Source: Ceratopteris richardii
Taxonomy: Eukaryota; Streptophyta; Polypodiopsida; Polypodiales; Pteridaceae
Assembly: GCA_020310875.1 (NCBI GenBank)
Contig: CM035431.1
Location: forward strand, 16,051,267 to 16,115,266
Length of the DNA stretch: 64,000 bases
Direction of reading: 5' to 3'
Part shown: piece by piece, positions 1 through 10,937 of the stretch
Position numbering within the stretch: position 1 is the first letter of the stretch
How the letters are laid out: each line of letters begins with the position of its first letter
The notes under the pieces: generated by a model
The model's database searches: none
What the model was told of the DNA's origin: nothing
Seen by the model: the letters and a program-made list of their open reading frames with translations, nothing else
Position numbers and translations under genes: made by a program

Positions 1-125
1 CTATATGGTAATCAATTAAGGAAAATAGGATTTTATAAACTTCTTATCGATCAGGCTTTGAAATGCACTTTAATGTGTATTTGAAGTTGATTATAGAAGG
101 GTCATGATCTGAAGGAGGTTATACA
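1..125. other. Unassigned left flank, partly repeated at 10648-10709
   Basis: No coding signal recognised. The first 62 bases recur almost unchanged in direct orientation at 10648-10709, on the far side of elements A and B, after which the two copies diverge. The 5 bases before element A are ataca, a possible target duplication whose partner I could not find because the right end of A is eroded. Confidence 0.5.
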
Positions 126-359
126 TGTTGATATATTTAGGTAGTGACGTGTGTGAACACTCTAGGACTACCGGGGCATTTCTTCCTCTCTTTAGGAGGT
201 TTCTTTCCCCCCCCCCCCCCTTGTATATATGCCTATAGCCCTAATAGGTTACTTATCTTTGTACATTCTAATAGTAATACATTCAGTATTGTGTGTTGTG
301 CTCCAAGCTTCTTCTTCCTTGTGCTATTCGCGTGCTTCCGTAGACCTCGAACTCCAACA
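126..359 (+). repeat. 5' LTR of copia A
   Basis: 234 bp starting TGTTGATATATT and ending CTCCAACA. It matches the 230-bp LTRs of element B (reverse strand) and the start at 4695. It contains a C run near 210-220. The end is fixed by the PBS that follows two bases later. Confidence 0.92.
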
Positions 360-361
360 AT

Positions 362-372
362 TGGTATCAGAG
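362..372 (+). other. Primer-binding site of A (initiator Met tRNA type)
   Basis: TGGTATCAGAG directly follows the LTR. This is the usual complement to the 3' end of plant initiator methionine tRNA, where minus-strand DNA synthesis of copia elements is primed. Confidence 0.9.
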
Positions 373-681
373 TAGGTCACCGCTTCATCTAGGGCATCAT
401 CAACACCCCTCTGGTCATAGTCTTGGAATCCGACAAAATTTGATGAGCATACTCAGGGTGATTAGGAGATCAAAACAGCCCATTTTGGCCTCCAAATACA
501 CTATCGTAGTGCTTGTGTAGGCTATTTTGTCTTTTTGTGCCAAAGATATATACAAGTTTCGGTTCGCCAGTATAAGCACCTCGAAGTTTACAATAGGTTT
601 AGCAGAACTCGTGAAGGTAATTCTGTTCAACGTTTTTAGATATAGTTGTTTTTATGCACCAGGGTATTTTAGTCACTGGCC

Positions 682-3600
682 ATGGTTGAAAGCAGTGATG
701 TATTTTGTATGTTGGCTGTTGAGGAAAAGTTGGATGGTACGAATGACCCATTGTGGGCTTACATGATGGGTCATGTAGTGGTCGCAAAAGGACTGTGGAA
801 TATTGTGCAGGGTGTTGAAAAATGTCCTATTACACATGCAAATATAGGTATTGAAGCTGATGAAGATGGCATTGAAGATGATGATATTCTTCATGTTCCT
901 ATTCGTGCGGCAATTTCTAATGCGCCTTCTGCAAATCGAATTCGTTGGGATGGCAAAGATTCTCAGGCACATGCATCGATAGCATTGTCTATCAAGAGTT
1001 CCATTATTCTTCACATTTCCTCTTGCAGAATAGTTAAGGATGCTTGGGATACACTTACCACATTGTACCAGGCTAGGAATGAGGCTCATGTTGGTTACCT
1101 CTGAAAACGGTTGGAGAGTGAGCATATGAATGAAGGTGATTATATGGATAGTTTTTTACAAAGATCAAAGACTTGAAGGAACAATTGTTTTTTATTCATG
1201 AATTCATACCAGATAGCTCACTTGTGCAGACCATTCTGAACGGTCTTCCTGATTCACATCAGAGTTTTGCTTCTACTCTTCGTTTGATGATCAAAGGCAA
1301 TCCAAATGCCTTGACATTTGAGGAGTTAGTCTTTGTTCTATTGCAGGACGATCAGTCTAGGTAGAACAAGTCCATTATGCATGTTGCAGATCAAGCTTTC
1401 CTAGCTAGTTAGAAGGGCAAAGATAAATGGAGCTCATCTACTAGTAAGCAGAAATCTGCAAATGTTTCACATTGAAGAAGGAAGACAGAGATGAGAAGAA
1501 ATAAAAAATGCAGAAATTCTTTTGTAAGTATTGTACAAGAAATGATCATATCATAAAGAACTCTCGAAAATTGGCTACAAAAAAGGCAAAGAAAAAAGAG
1601 GTTGAAATGGTTGTTGCAGGCCTCTACACCGAAAATAGAGTCTGCTAATCTTGTGCAAAATAAAGAATAGGTTTTTACTACTGTTTGTAGTTTTGATCCA
1701 TCTTCTCATGAGTAGTGTATGTCTATAGTAGACTTAGATGTCTGGTACTTTGATAGTGGGGCAACCAAACATATGACCTCGCAGTGCAGATTCTTCACTT
1801 CACTTGAGTCTGCCCCTACAAGAAATATTGTCACATGTGCCAACAGCTCCTCTTATCCTTTCATGGCATTTGGTAAGATCATTCTAACTACTACTCATGG
1901 TGGTTCTTTTACATTGTCAGATGCTTTATTTGTGCCAGGGATCAAGAAAATTTTGTTATGAGTTTCTACATTAGCCAAGATTGGCTTGGTTGTGAAATTT
2001 GTTGTTGATAGATGTATAGTTTGGCATGCACACTTTGGTCATATGAATTTTGCTAGTTTGCTACACCTATAGAAATATCACATGGTTTGCTCTTTGCCCA
2101 AACTTCAGGCATCCCAAAAAACGTGTTTGTGAAGGCTCTATTTTGGGAGAAATCTAGCATTCCTCCTTCCCAAAAGATGGTTCAATTCGAGCTACTAAAA
2201 AATTACAGCTTGTTCACAATGATGTTTGTGGTCCTCTGTAGACACCTTCTTTTGGGAACTATCTTTACTTCATGACTTTCATTGATGATTTTTCTAGTCA
2301 TGCATGAGTACATCCACTCAAAGCAAAGTCCGAAGTGTTTATGTGCTTCAAACAATTTTTGGTTTTGGCTGAAAATATGTCAACATGCAAAATGGGCACC
2401 CTCTGTTCTAATTGAGGGGGGGAATATATGTTTTCTAACTTTAATGCATTTTTGGCTGAACATGGGATAAAACATCAGTGTACAGTGCTGTATACACCTC
2501 AATAGAATGGAGTTGTTGAACGAAAGAACAGGTCACTCATGGAGATGGTAAGGTGTATGGTCAACAGTCAAGCTTTACCACATAGTTTCTAGCTTGAGGC
2601 TGTTATGTGTGCAACATACGTACTTAACAAGTGTCCCACTAAAGCACTGCAATCTATCACTCCATATGAGGCTTGACATGTTCACAAGTTATCTCTTGCT
2701 CATCTGTGTGTTTTTGGTTGTCTGGCATATGCATTAGTGCGTGAACAACATGCATGACTTCTTTTGGGAACTATCTTTACTTCATGACTTTCATTGATGA
2801 TTTTTCTAGTCATGCATGAGTACATCCACTCAAAGCAAAGCGAAAGTGTTTATGTGCTTCAAACAATTTTTGGTTTTGGCTGAAAATATGTCAGCATGCA
2901 AAATGGGCACCCTCTGTTCTAATCGAGGGGGGGAATATATGTCTGCTAACTTTAATGCATTTCTGGCTGAACATGGGATAAAACATCAGTGTACAGTGCC
3001 GTATACACCTCAATAGAATGGAGTTTCTAAATGAAAGAGCAAATCACTCATGGATATGGCAAGGTGTATGGTCAAGAGTCAAGCTTTACCACATAGTTTC
3101 TGGCTTGAGGCAATTATGTGTGCTACATATGTACTTGACAAGTGTCCCACTAAAGCATTGCAATCTGTCACTCCATATGAGGCTTGGCATGGTCACAAGC
3201 CATCTCTTGCTAATCTCTGTGTTTTTGGTTGTCTGGCATATGCATTAGTGCCTGAACAACATCGTAGGAAATTGGATGATAAAGCAGTAAAATGTATTTT
3301 TGTTGGGTACAGTTCTGAAAACAAGGGCCATCAATATCATCCATAGAGAAAACACATTTTTGTTAGCCGTGATGTTATTTTTGTGGAAGATGCTATTTAG
3401 CCTTTACTTTCATGTACAAAAGAGACATTTGTTAGCTCCAAAGACATGTATGATACTTTGCTGCCCCTTTTTACAAGTGGACAGTCTAGTGCTGGTCCTA
3501 ATGAGACAACTTCCCAGCCTTTATAAGTTTTATGTGATGATACAAATGAGTCTATTTCTGATGCAGATTTTCATGATGCACTTGTTGATGAGAGAGTTGA

Positions 3601-4620
3601 TATTGAGGAGGCAAAAACTATGCCAAAATGGTTGGTGCAGACTTTGCGTGATGGCAAATTAGATGCATCTCTCTCATACCATACACGTTCAGGCTCTCAT
3701 AGTTCCTTTTTTGCGTTAGATTGCTATGTTATGGCTGCCTCTAGTCTCTCTAATGAGAGTGAGTCTGTTTCATTTGATGAATCACAAAATTTTGAACATT
3801 GGATGGCTACAATGCAATCTGATATGATGTTATCATGAAAAATGGTACCTCGTCTTTATGTGACTGGCCTCCTTGCAAGAAGGCCATGGACACTAAGTGG
3901 CTATACAAGCTGAAGCATAAACTTGATGGAACAGTTGACAGGTATAAGGCTAGGCTTGTTGCAAAGGGTTATGTGTAGGAAAGAGGCATCGATTTTGATG
4001 AAACCTTCGCACCTACATGCCAAAATGACTATTGTTCGTGGCATATGTGCATTTCTAGCTCATCATGGTTGGAATGTACATCAGTTGGACATTAAAACTA
4101 CATTTTTGAATGGTGACTTGCATGAAGAAGTGTATGTTTTTCAGCCCCGTGGCTTTGTGCAAAAAGGGCATGAAAACCAAGTGCACAGGTTAAAGAAGGC
4201 ATTCTATGGTCTAAAGGCAAGCACCACATGCTTGGTATGAAAAGATACATGCCTATTTGATTTCACATGGTTTTGAGAATAGTCCAACTGAGAGCATCTT
4301 ATATGTTAAGCGTGCTAATGATGTGCTTCTGATCATTGTTATGTATGTTGATGACATGCTGCTCATTGTTCCTCATGAGAAGCATATCGCTGATTTTAGG
4401 GCTGATTTGCATGCCTCAGTTGAGGTGTTTGATTTGGGCCTCGCACTAAGCACATTGAGGTGCATTATCATTATGTAAGGTAGAGGTTCTCTGCTGGATA
4501 GATCAGCTTGGCATCTGTGCCCATGCAGGAGAGCATTGTAGACCTTTTCATGAAGGCTCTGCCTAGGGAGAAGTTTGAAGCTTTTTGCAAAGCTTTGGGC
4601 TTACTTCCTTTTGTGAATTG
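682..4620 (+). pseudogene. Broken gag-pol of copia A
   Basis: The frame opens with ATG at 682 (MVESSDVF), the same start as the intact copy in B. Visible pieces: gag 682-1590; a zinc knuckle near 1520-1565 whose last cysteine is serine; PR around 1745 with FDSGATKH; IN 2040-3300; the IN-RT linker 3350-3700; RT 3820-4435 with YVDDML near 4345. From about 4436 the sequence jumps straight to the RNase H C-terminal end (AL.KALPREKFE region), so the RT end and RNase H core are gone. A TAG at 3344-3346 sits between IN and RT, as in B and C. Many other stops and frameshifts are present. Confidence 0.9.
2246..3269 (+). repeat. 512-bp tandem duplication inside A integrase
   Basis: Two head-to-tail copies, 2246-2757 and 2758 to about 3269, both starting CTTCTTTTGGGAACTATC and covering the IN catalytic core and the following region. 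The copies differ at many sites. The duplication is absent from B, so it arose within A or its lineage. Confidence 0.88.
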
Positions 4621-4694
4621 ATTCCACATAGCTTCGCACTTCCTTATACATGAGTGCCAGCTCCTTGTTCACCGCATCACTCCTAGGGGGGATT

Positions 4695-4796
4695 TGCTGA
4701 TATATTTAGGTAGTGATGTGTGTCAACACACTAGGACTGTTGGGGCACTCTTTTCCCTCTTTAGGAGGTTTTTTCCCGCAGCTTGTATATACGCCT
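4695..4796 (+). repeat. 3' LTR of A, left part
   Basis: Begins TGCTGATATATTT just after the G-rich run TAGGGGGGATT and matches 126-230. It ends in cgcct (4792-4796), the target duplication of element B. Confidence 0.9.
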
Positions 4797-5026
4797 TGTT
4801 GGAGTTAGACGTCTGCGGAAGCACACGAACAGCACAAGGAAGAAGAAGAAGCTTGGAGCACAACACACACGACTGAATGTATTACTAGAGAATGTACAAA
4901 GATAAGTAGCCCATTAGGGCAATAGGCGTATATACAAGCCGGGGGAAAAAAACCTCCTAAAGAGGGAAAAAAGTGCCCCGGCGGTCCTAGAGTGTTCACA
5001 CACATCACTACCTAAATATATCAACA
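4797..5026 (-). repeat. 3' LTR of copia B
   Basis: 230 bp. On the plus strand it starts TGTTGGAGTTAG and ends TATATCAACA, so it runs TG to CA. It is next to the polypurine tract. Three differences from the other LTR. Confidence 0.96.
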
Positions 5027-5040
5027 AATCCCCCCTGGGA
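5027..5040 (-). other. Polypurine tract of B
   Basis: On the minus strand TCCCAGGGGGGATT abuts the 3' LTR. This is the expected plus-strand primer position. Confidence 0.88.
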
Positions 5041-5100
5041 GTGATGCGGTGAACAAGGAGCTGGCACTCATGTATAAGGAAGTGCCGAGCTATGTGGAAA

Positions 5101-6995
5101 TCACTCCACAAAAGGAAGTAAGCCCAAAGCTTTGCGGAAAGCTTCAAACTTCTCCCTAGGCAGAGCCTTCGTGAAAAGGTCTGCAATGTTCTCCTGCGTG
5201 GGCACATATGCCAGCTGATCTCCCCAGCAGAGAACCTCTCCCTGACATAGTGATAATGCACCTCAATGTGCTTAGTGCAAGCATGGAACACAGGGTTCCT
5301 CGCAACTGCCAATGCGCTCTGACTGTCAGTGAAGATGGTGGTGGCAGAAGACTGGCCAACACCCAAATCAGCCATAAGGCGTCTGAGCCACACACACTCA
5401 ACAGTCGCTGTGAAAGCTGCCCTATACTCAGCCTCACAACTGGAAGTGGCCACAGTAGGCTGCTTCTTGCTCAACCAAGATATACATGAGCTACCAAGCA
5501 TGAAGCAAAAACCACTGGTGGACACACGAGTGTCATAGCAACCAGCCCAATCTGAGTCAGAAAAAGCATGCAAATCTGGCGGTAGTGATCCCCCCTTGGG
5601 ATAAAACAACCCAAGTAGCCGAGTACCACTCAAGTAGCGAAAGATGCGCTTAACCGCTTTCCAATGCGTGACTCTTGGGCAATGCATAAACCTGCTCATC
5701 TGTGAGACAGCAAACTGAATATCTGGCCGAGTAATGCATAAGTAAATCAAGCATCCAACAGCTTGCTGATAGAGAACAGCATCAAATGCATCTCCAGCAT
5801 CATGAAGACTCAATCGTAAACCTATCTCCATAGGAGTGGCAATAGGCTTACAGTCTTCAAGGCCAAAACGCTGCAATAATGTGTCAATATATTTCGTTTG
5901 ACACAAAGCCATTCCACCATCAACTTGCATAAACTGAATGCCCAAATAGTGATGCAAATGCCCCAAATCAGACATCTCAAATGAGGCATGCAAATCAGCC
6001 TTGAAATCAGCAATATGCTTCTCAAGAGGACCAGTGAGCAGCATGTCGTCTACATAGACAACAATGATCAGAAGCACATCATTAGCACGCTTAACATATA
6101 AGGTGCTTTCAGTTGGACTGTTCTCAAAACCATGTGCAATTAGATAGGCATGTATTTTCTCATACCAAGCACGTGGTGCTTGCTTTAAACCATATAACGC
6201 CTTTTTTAACCTGCACACCTGGTTTTCATGCCCTTTCTGCACAAAGCCACGGGGCTGAAAAACATACATTTCTTCATGCAAGTCATCATTCAGAAATGTT
6301 GTTTTAATGTCCAACTGATGTACATTCCAACCATGATGGGCTGCAAGTGCACAAATGCTCCGAACAGTAGTCATACGGCATGTAGGTGCAAAGGTCTCAT
6401 CAAAATCAATGCCTCTTTCCTGCGCATAACCCTTTGCAACAAGCCTAGCCTTATACCTGTCAACTGTACCATCAGGTTTACGCTTCAGCTTGTATACCCA
6501 CTTAGTGCCAATGGCCTTCTTGCCAGGAGGCAAGTCACATAAAGACCATGTACCATTCTTCATTATAGCATCATATTCAGATTGCATAGCAGCCATCCAA
6601 TTTTCTGAATTTTGTGCTTCATTAAAAGAAACAGGCTCATTCTCATCACAGAGACTAGATGCAGCCATAGCATAGCAATCTGATGCAAAGGAGGTACTAT
6701 GAGAGCCTGAATGAGTACGATATGACAAAGGTGCATCTAACTTGCTGTCACGCAAAGTCTGCACCAGCCATTTTGGCATAGTTTTTGCCTGTTCAATATC
6801 AGCTCTCTCATCAACAAGTGCATCATGTAAATCTGCATCATCATATGAAACCTGCAAAGGCTGAGAAGTTGCCTCATTAGGACCAGCATTAGCCTGTCCA
6901 CCTGTAAAAAGAGGCATCAAAGTATCATACATGTCTTTGGAGCTAACAGATGTCTCCTTAGTACATGAAAGCAATGGCTGAATAGCATCTTCCAC
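5101..6995 (-). pseudogene. RT-RNase H part of copia B pol
   Basis: An open frame on the minus strand starting just after the IN-RT TAG codon (the first codon here is GTG and is not a real start). RT: QLDIKTTF at residues 227-234 with the first catalytic Asp at 229, [11 protein letters not shown] near 267-277, YVDD at 314-317. RNase H: Asp480 and Asp482 (SDSDWAG), Glu521 (CEAEYRA), Asp557 (TDSQSA). A single-base deletion near 5218 shifts the frame at residue about 594; the related copy D shows the original continuation. In the correct frame the protein would stop at 5101-5103. The open tail reading on into the LTR is an artefact of the shift. Confidence 0.93.
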
Positions 6996-7047
6996 AAAGA
7001 CAACATCACGGCTAACCAGAATGCGTTTAGTCTATGGATGATACACT

Positions 7048-9342
7048 TTAGCCTTTACTTTCAGAACTGTACCCAACAAAAATACATTTTACTGCCTTAT
7101 CATCCAATTTTCTGCGATGTTGTTCAGGCACTAATGCATATGCCAAACAACCAAAAACACGCAGATGAGCAACAGATGGCTTGCGGTCATGCCAAGCCTC
7201 ATATGGAGTGATAGACTGCAACGCTTTGGTGGGACACCTGTTCAGTACATATGCTGCACACATGACAGCCTCAAGCCAGAAACTATGTGGTAAAGCCTGA
7301 CTTTTGACCATGCACCTCGCCATCTCCATGAGTGACCTGTTCTTTCGTTCAGCAACTCCATTCTGTTGAGGTGTATACGGCACTATACACTGGTGTTTTA
7401 TCCCACATTCAGCCAGAAATGCATTAAAATCTGAAGACATATATTCCCCCCCTCGATCAGAACGGAGGGTGCCCATTTTACATGCTGACATATTTTCAGC
7501 CAAAATCAAAAACTGTTTGAAGCACATGAACACTTCGGACTTTGCTTTGAGTGGATATATCCATGCATGCCTGGAAAAATCATCAATGAAAGTCACGAAG
7601 TAAAGGTAATTTCCAAAAGAGGGTGTCTGCATAGGACCACAGACATCACTATGTACAAGCTGCAATTTCTGCATAGCCCGAACTGAACCATCTTTTGGAA
7701 AGGAAGAACGCTGCATTTTGCCCAAAATACAGCCTTCACAAACATGTTTTCCAGGTGCCTCAAGTTTGGGCAAAGAGGACACCATTTCAGATTTCTGCAG
7801 GCGTAACAAACTAGCAAAATTCAGATGACCAAAGCGTGCATGCCAAAGCTTTGCATCTGACATAGCCTGAGAATCATGAACTGCACATGCCGAATCATTC
7901 ACAGATCTTTCATAGTCTATGAGCTTATACAGCCCACGACATAAAATGCCAGAAGCAATAATCACATCACCATTTGAGAGATCATGGACTGTACACCTGT
8001 CATCAACGAATTTCACAACCAAGCCAATCTTGGCTAATGCAGAAACTGATAATAGGTTCTTTTTTATCCCTGGCACAAATAAAGCATCTGACAAAGTGAA
8101 AGAACTACCATCAGCAGTAGTCAGAATGATCTTACCAACTCCCATAACAGGATAAGAGGAGTTATTGGCGCATGTGACAGTTTTCCCTGTAGGAGCAGGC
8201 TCGAGTGAAGAGAAGAAACTGCGTTGCGAGGTAATATGTTTGGTCGCCCCACTGTCAAAGTACCAAACATCTGAGTCTACTGCAGACATGCACTGATCAT
8301 GAGAAGATGGGTCAAAACTGCAGACAGTAGTAAACGCCCATTCTTCTTCCTGCACAAGATTTGCAGACTCTGTTTTTGGTGTAGAGGCCTCTGCAACAAC
8401 CATTCCAGCCTCTTTCTTCTTTGCCTCTTTAGCATCCAGTTTTGGACAGTTCTTTATAATATGATCATTTCCTTTACAGTACTTGCAGAACAATTTCTGC
8501 TTTTCTGATTTCTTCTCATCTTTATCCTGGTTCTTCGATTGTGCAGCATTTGCAGATTTCTGCTTACTAGTAGAAGAGCTCCATTTTCCTTTGCCCTTCT
8601 GACTAGCCAGGAAAGCTTGATCTGCAACACGCATAATGGACCTGTTCTTCTTGGACTGATCTTCCTGCAACAGAACAGAGACTAATTCCTCAAATGACAA
8701 GGCATTCGGATTGCCTTTCATCATCAATCGAAGAGTAGAGGCAAAACTCTGATATGAATCAGGAAGGCCATTCAGAACGGTCTGCACAAGTGAGCTATCT
8801 GGTATAACCTCATCAGCAGAAATCAATTGTTCCTTCAGGTCTTTGATCTTTGTAAGAAAACTGTCCATCGAATCACCTTCATTCATGTGCTCACTCTCCA
8901 ACTGTTTTCGGAGGTAAGCAACACGAGCCTCATTCCTAGCCTGGTACAAAGTGGTAAGTGTATCCCAAGCATCCTTCGCTGTTCTGCAAGAGCGAATGTG
9001 AGGAATAATGGCACGTTTGACAGACAAAGCTATCAATGCATGTGCCTGGGCATCTCTGCCATCCCAACGAATCTGCTCTGCAGTAGGTGCAACAGAAACA
9101 GCAGCACGAACAGGAATCTGCGGAATATCATCTTCGACACCATCTTCATCAGCTCCAACACCTGTATTTGCAGTACCTGTCGTTACAGGTGTAACAGGAC
9201 GTCTTTCAACACCCTGCACAATGTTCCACAATCCTTTTGCAACCAGTACATGTCGCATCATATAAGCCCATAATGGGTAGTTGGTACCATCCAACTTATC
9301 CTCAACAGCCAACATACGGAATACATCACTGCTTTCAGCCAT
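7048..9342 (-). pseudogene. gag-protease-integrase part of copia B
   Basis: A 764-residue open frame starting at ATG 9342. Gag covers residues 1-285, with the conserved start (MAESSDVFRMLAVEDKL, LDGTNYPLWAYMM). The zinc knuckle is at 286-299 (Cys286, Cys289, His294, Cys299; CX2CX4HX4C, intact). PR has Asp363-Ser-Gly. IN has His501/His506 and Cys535/Cys538 of the zinc-binding head, and the D566, D629, E665 triad (VHSD, RSDRG, NGVAERKN). It ends early at TAA (7048-7050) because of a 2-bp deletion seen against copies A, C and E. This copy could still make Gag, PR and IN-containing product, which is an inference. Confidence 0.94.
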
Positions 9343-9625
9343 GGTCGGTGACTAAAATACCTTGATGCAGAAAATTGACTGTATCTCAAAAAGTTGAACA
9401 GAACTGCCCAGACGAGTTCTGCTAGACCTGTAGCAGACTTCGAGACGCTTAAACTGGCGAACAGAAACTGGTATATACCTTTGGCACAAAAGGACGAAAT
9501 AGCCTGCACAAGCACTGCGATAGTGCGTTCGGAGTCCGAAACGAGCTCTGTATGCTCACCAAATTTTGTGCGAATCTGAGACTGCAAACGGAGGAGTGTC
9601 GACGGCGCCCTAGAAGAAGCAACGA

Positions 9626-9640
9626 CCTGCTCTGATACCA
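9626..9640 (-). other. Primer-binding site of B
   Basis: On the minus strand TGGTATCAGAGCAGG, starting two bases after the 5' LTR. It matches the initiator Met tRNA site. The 5' leader then runs to the gag ATG at 9342. Confidence 0.93.
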
Positions 9641-9642
9641 AT

Positions 9643-9872
9643 TGTTGGAGTTAGACGTCTGCGGAAGCACGCGAACAGCACAAGGAAGAAGAAGAAGCTT
9701 GGAGCACAACACACACGACTGAATGTATTACTAGAGAATGTACAAAGATAAGTAGCCCATTAGGGCAATAGGCGTATATACAAGCCCGGGGAAAAAAACC
9801 TCCTAAAGAGGGAAAAAAGTGCCCCGACGGTCCTAGAGTGTTCACACACATCACTACCTAAATATATCAACA
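9643..9872 (-). repeat. 5' LTR of copia B
   Basis: 230 bp, TGTTGGAG to TATATCAACA on the plus strand, followed by the duplicated target cgcct at 9873-9877. Confidence 0.96.
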
Positions 9873-9990
9873 CGCCTATACCCCTTATGGGTTACTTATC
9901 TTTTTACAATCTAGTGGTAATACATTCAATATTGTGTGTTGTGCTCCAAGCTTCTTCATCCTTGTGTTGTTTGCATGCTTCCTCGGACCT
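9873..9990 (+). repeat. 3' LTR of A, right part
   Basis: Resumes where 4796 stopped, after the cgcct duplication, and matches 5' LTR positions 225 to about 345. Similarity ends around 9990 (GACCTC), so the last dozen bases of the LTR and its target duplication are lost or changed. Confidence 0.82.
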
Positions 9991-10937
9991 CTCTCTTCAC
10001 GGTGGTCTTGTCCCCAACGTGCATGACCCAGATGAGAGTTAGCCTAGAAGTATCGAAACATATTCTTGGATATATCAAGGTACCATTAGGGGAAAAAATG
10101 AACCTTCTTGTGTGTTTCACTAAGAAAGTCCTATGCACTTATGACAAGTGAGACTAATGAGTCCTCACACATCCAACAAGTGCACATAGTGTTCATTTGA
10201 TGCACACATTAAATTATCCAACCGAGAGTATGATCTAGTCAAGTGCATGGAAACATGTGCTTTGGTGATGGTAGATGTGGGAAATGGTCAAGTAATGCAT
10301 GCAACAGTGAGTATCCACCTCACAGGACACTACATGCAGGTGTGTATCACAATACTTTGTGCAACGACAAACACACATCAAGCAATGTCTCAATATGGTG
10401 AATAATGGGTTGATTTTGAAGCTCTTGATGAGCGCATCCAATAAATTAGTGAGTTATTTTATCTCTTATTTTGGTTTTGATCTAAAACTCATGTGACATG
10501 TATGCTAGTCAAATTTGAAGCCTCAATGAAGAACCTAAGTATTGATAAGATAAAAGGCACCCTAAACTATGATATTACTATTCCTTTCATTAACAAGCAA
10601 ATGTTGTTTTTAATAGTCGGCGAGAAGGAATTTTCTCTGGTTTATTCTATATGGTAATCAATCAAGGAAAATAGGATTCTATAGACTTCTTATAGATTAG
10701 GCTTTGAAAGTGGGTCGCTCTCAAAGATCTTGACAAGCCCCATCCAATGCTACTATCTTTAGCTTGATGTGACTTTTTCCCTCCAAGTTATGGCCAAAAA
10801 GCAAAGTGATAGGAATCACCTACTTACACCTAAAGACTCCCTACACTTCGCACACACGCACATGATATCGGTGAAAAGAGATGGGGAAGGGATAGACAAC
10901 ACCTCTAGACACATATTTCATGCCTCAAGCACACATA
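9991..10937. other. Old repeat-derived DNA between A and I
   Basis: No intact gene. Around 10042-10130 the plus strand reads EVSKHILGYIKVPLG then LLVCFTKK, which resembles the copia region just before RNase H (family motif KRILRYLKGT), so a third copia family may have left a scrap here. Bases 10648-10709 repeat window positions 1-62. The last five bases (10933-10937, acata) are the target duplication of element I. Confidence 0.45.

Larger units (their letters stand above)
4797..9872 (-). mobile_element. Copia element B, young and nearly intact, nested in A
   Basis: A 5076-bp Ty1/copia retrotransposon on the minus strand. LTRs 4797-5026 and 9643-9872 are both 230 bp with three mismatches by eye (about 1.3%). 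The target duplication cgcct is perfect (4792-4796, 9873-9877). PBS, gag, zinc knuckle, PR, IN, RT, RNase H and polypurine tract follow in normal order. Three lesions stop it being autonomous: a 2-bp deletion at about 7047-7050, a TAG at 7032-7034, and a 1-bp deletion near 5218. Otherwise the catalytic residues are all present. Confidence 0.96.
126..9990 (+). mobile_element. Copia element A, decayed, interrupted by element B
   Basis: A Ty1/copia LTR retrotransposon in plus orientation. Order seen: LTR (126-359), initiator-Met type PBS, gag, PR, IN, RT, a shortened RNase H end, polypurine run near 4685-4692, then a 3' LTR starting at 4695. Element B lies inside that 3' LTR (4797-9872), and the LTR resumes at 9873 and fades near 9990. 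A and B belong to one family: same gag start, same PR and IN motifs, related LTRs. A carries many stops and frameshifts, a 512-bp tandem duplication in IN, and a deletion removing the RT end and most of RNase H near 4436-4442. It cannot be autonomous. Confidence 0.92.

Noticed and set aside
415..1125. Minus-strand frames over gag of A and similar antisense frames over the other elements
   Set aside because: They mirror plus-strand gag-pol codons and show no family resemblance; shadows of the real frame.
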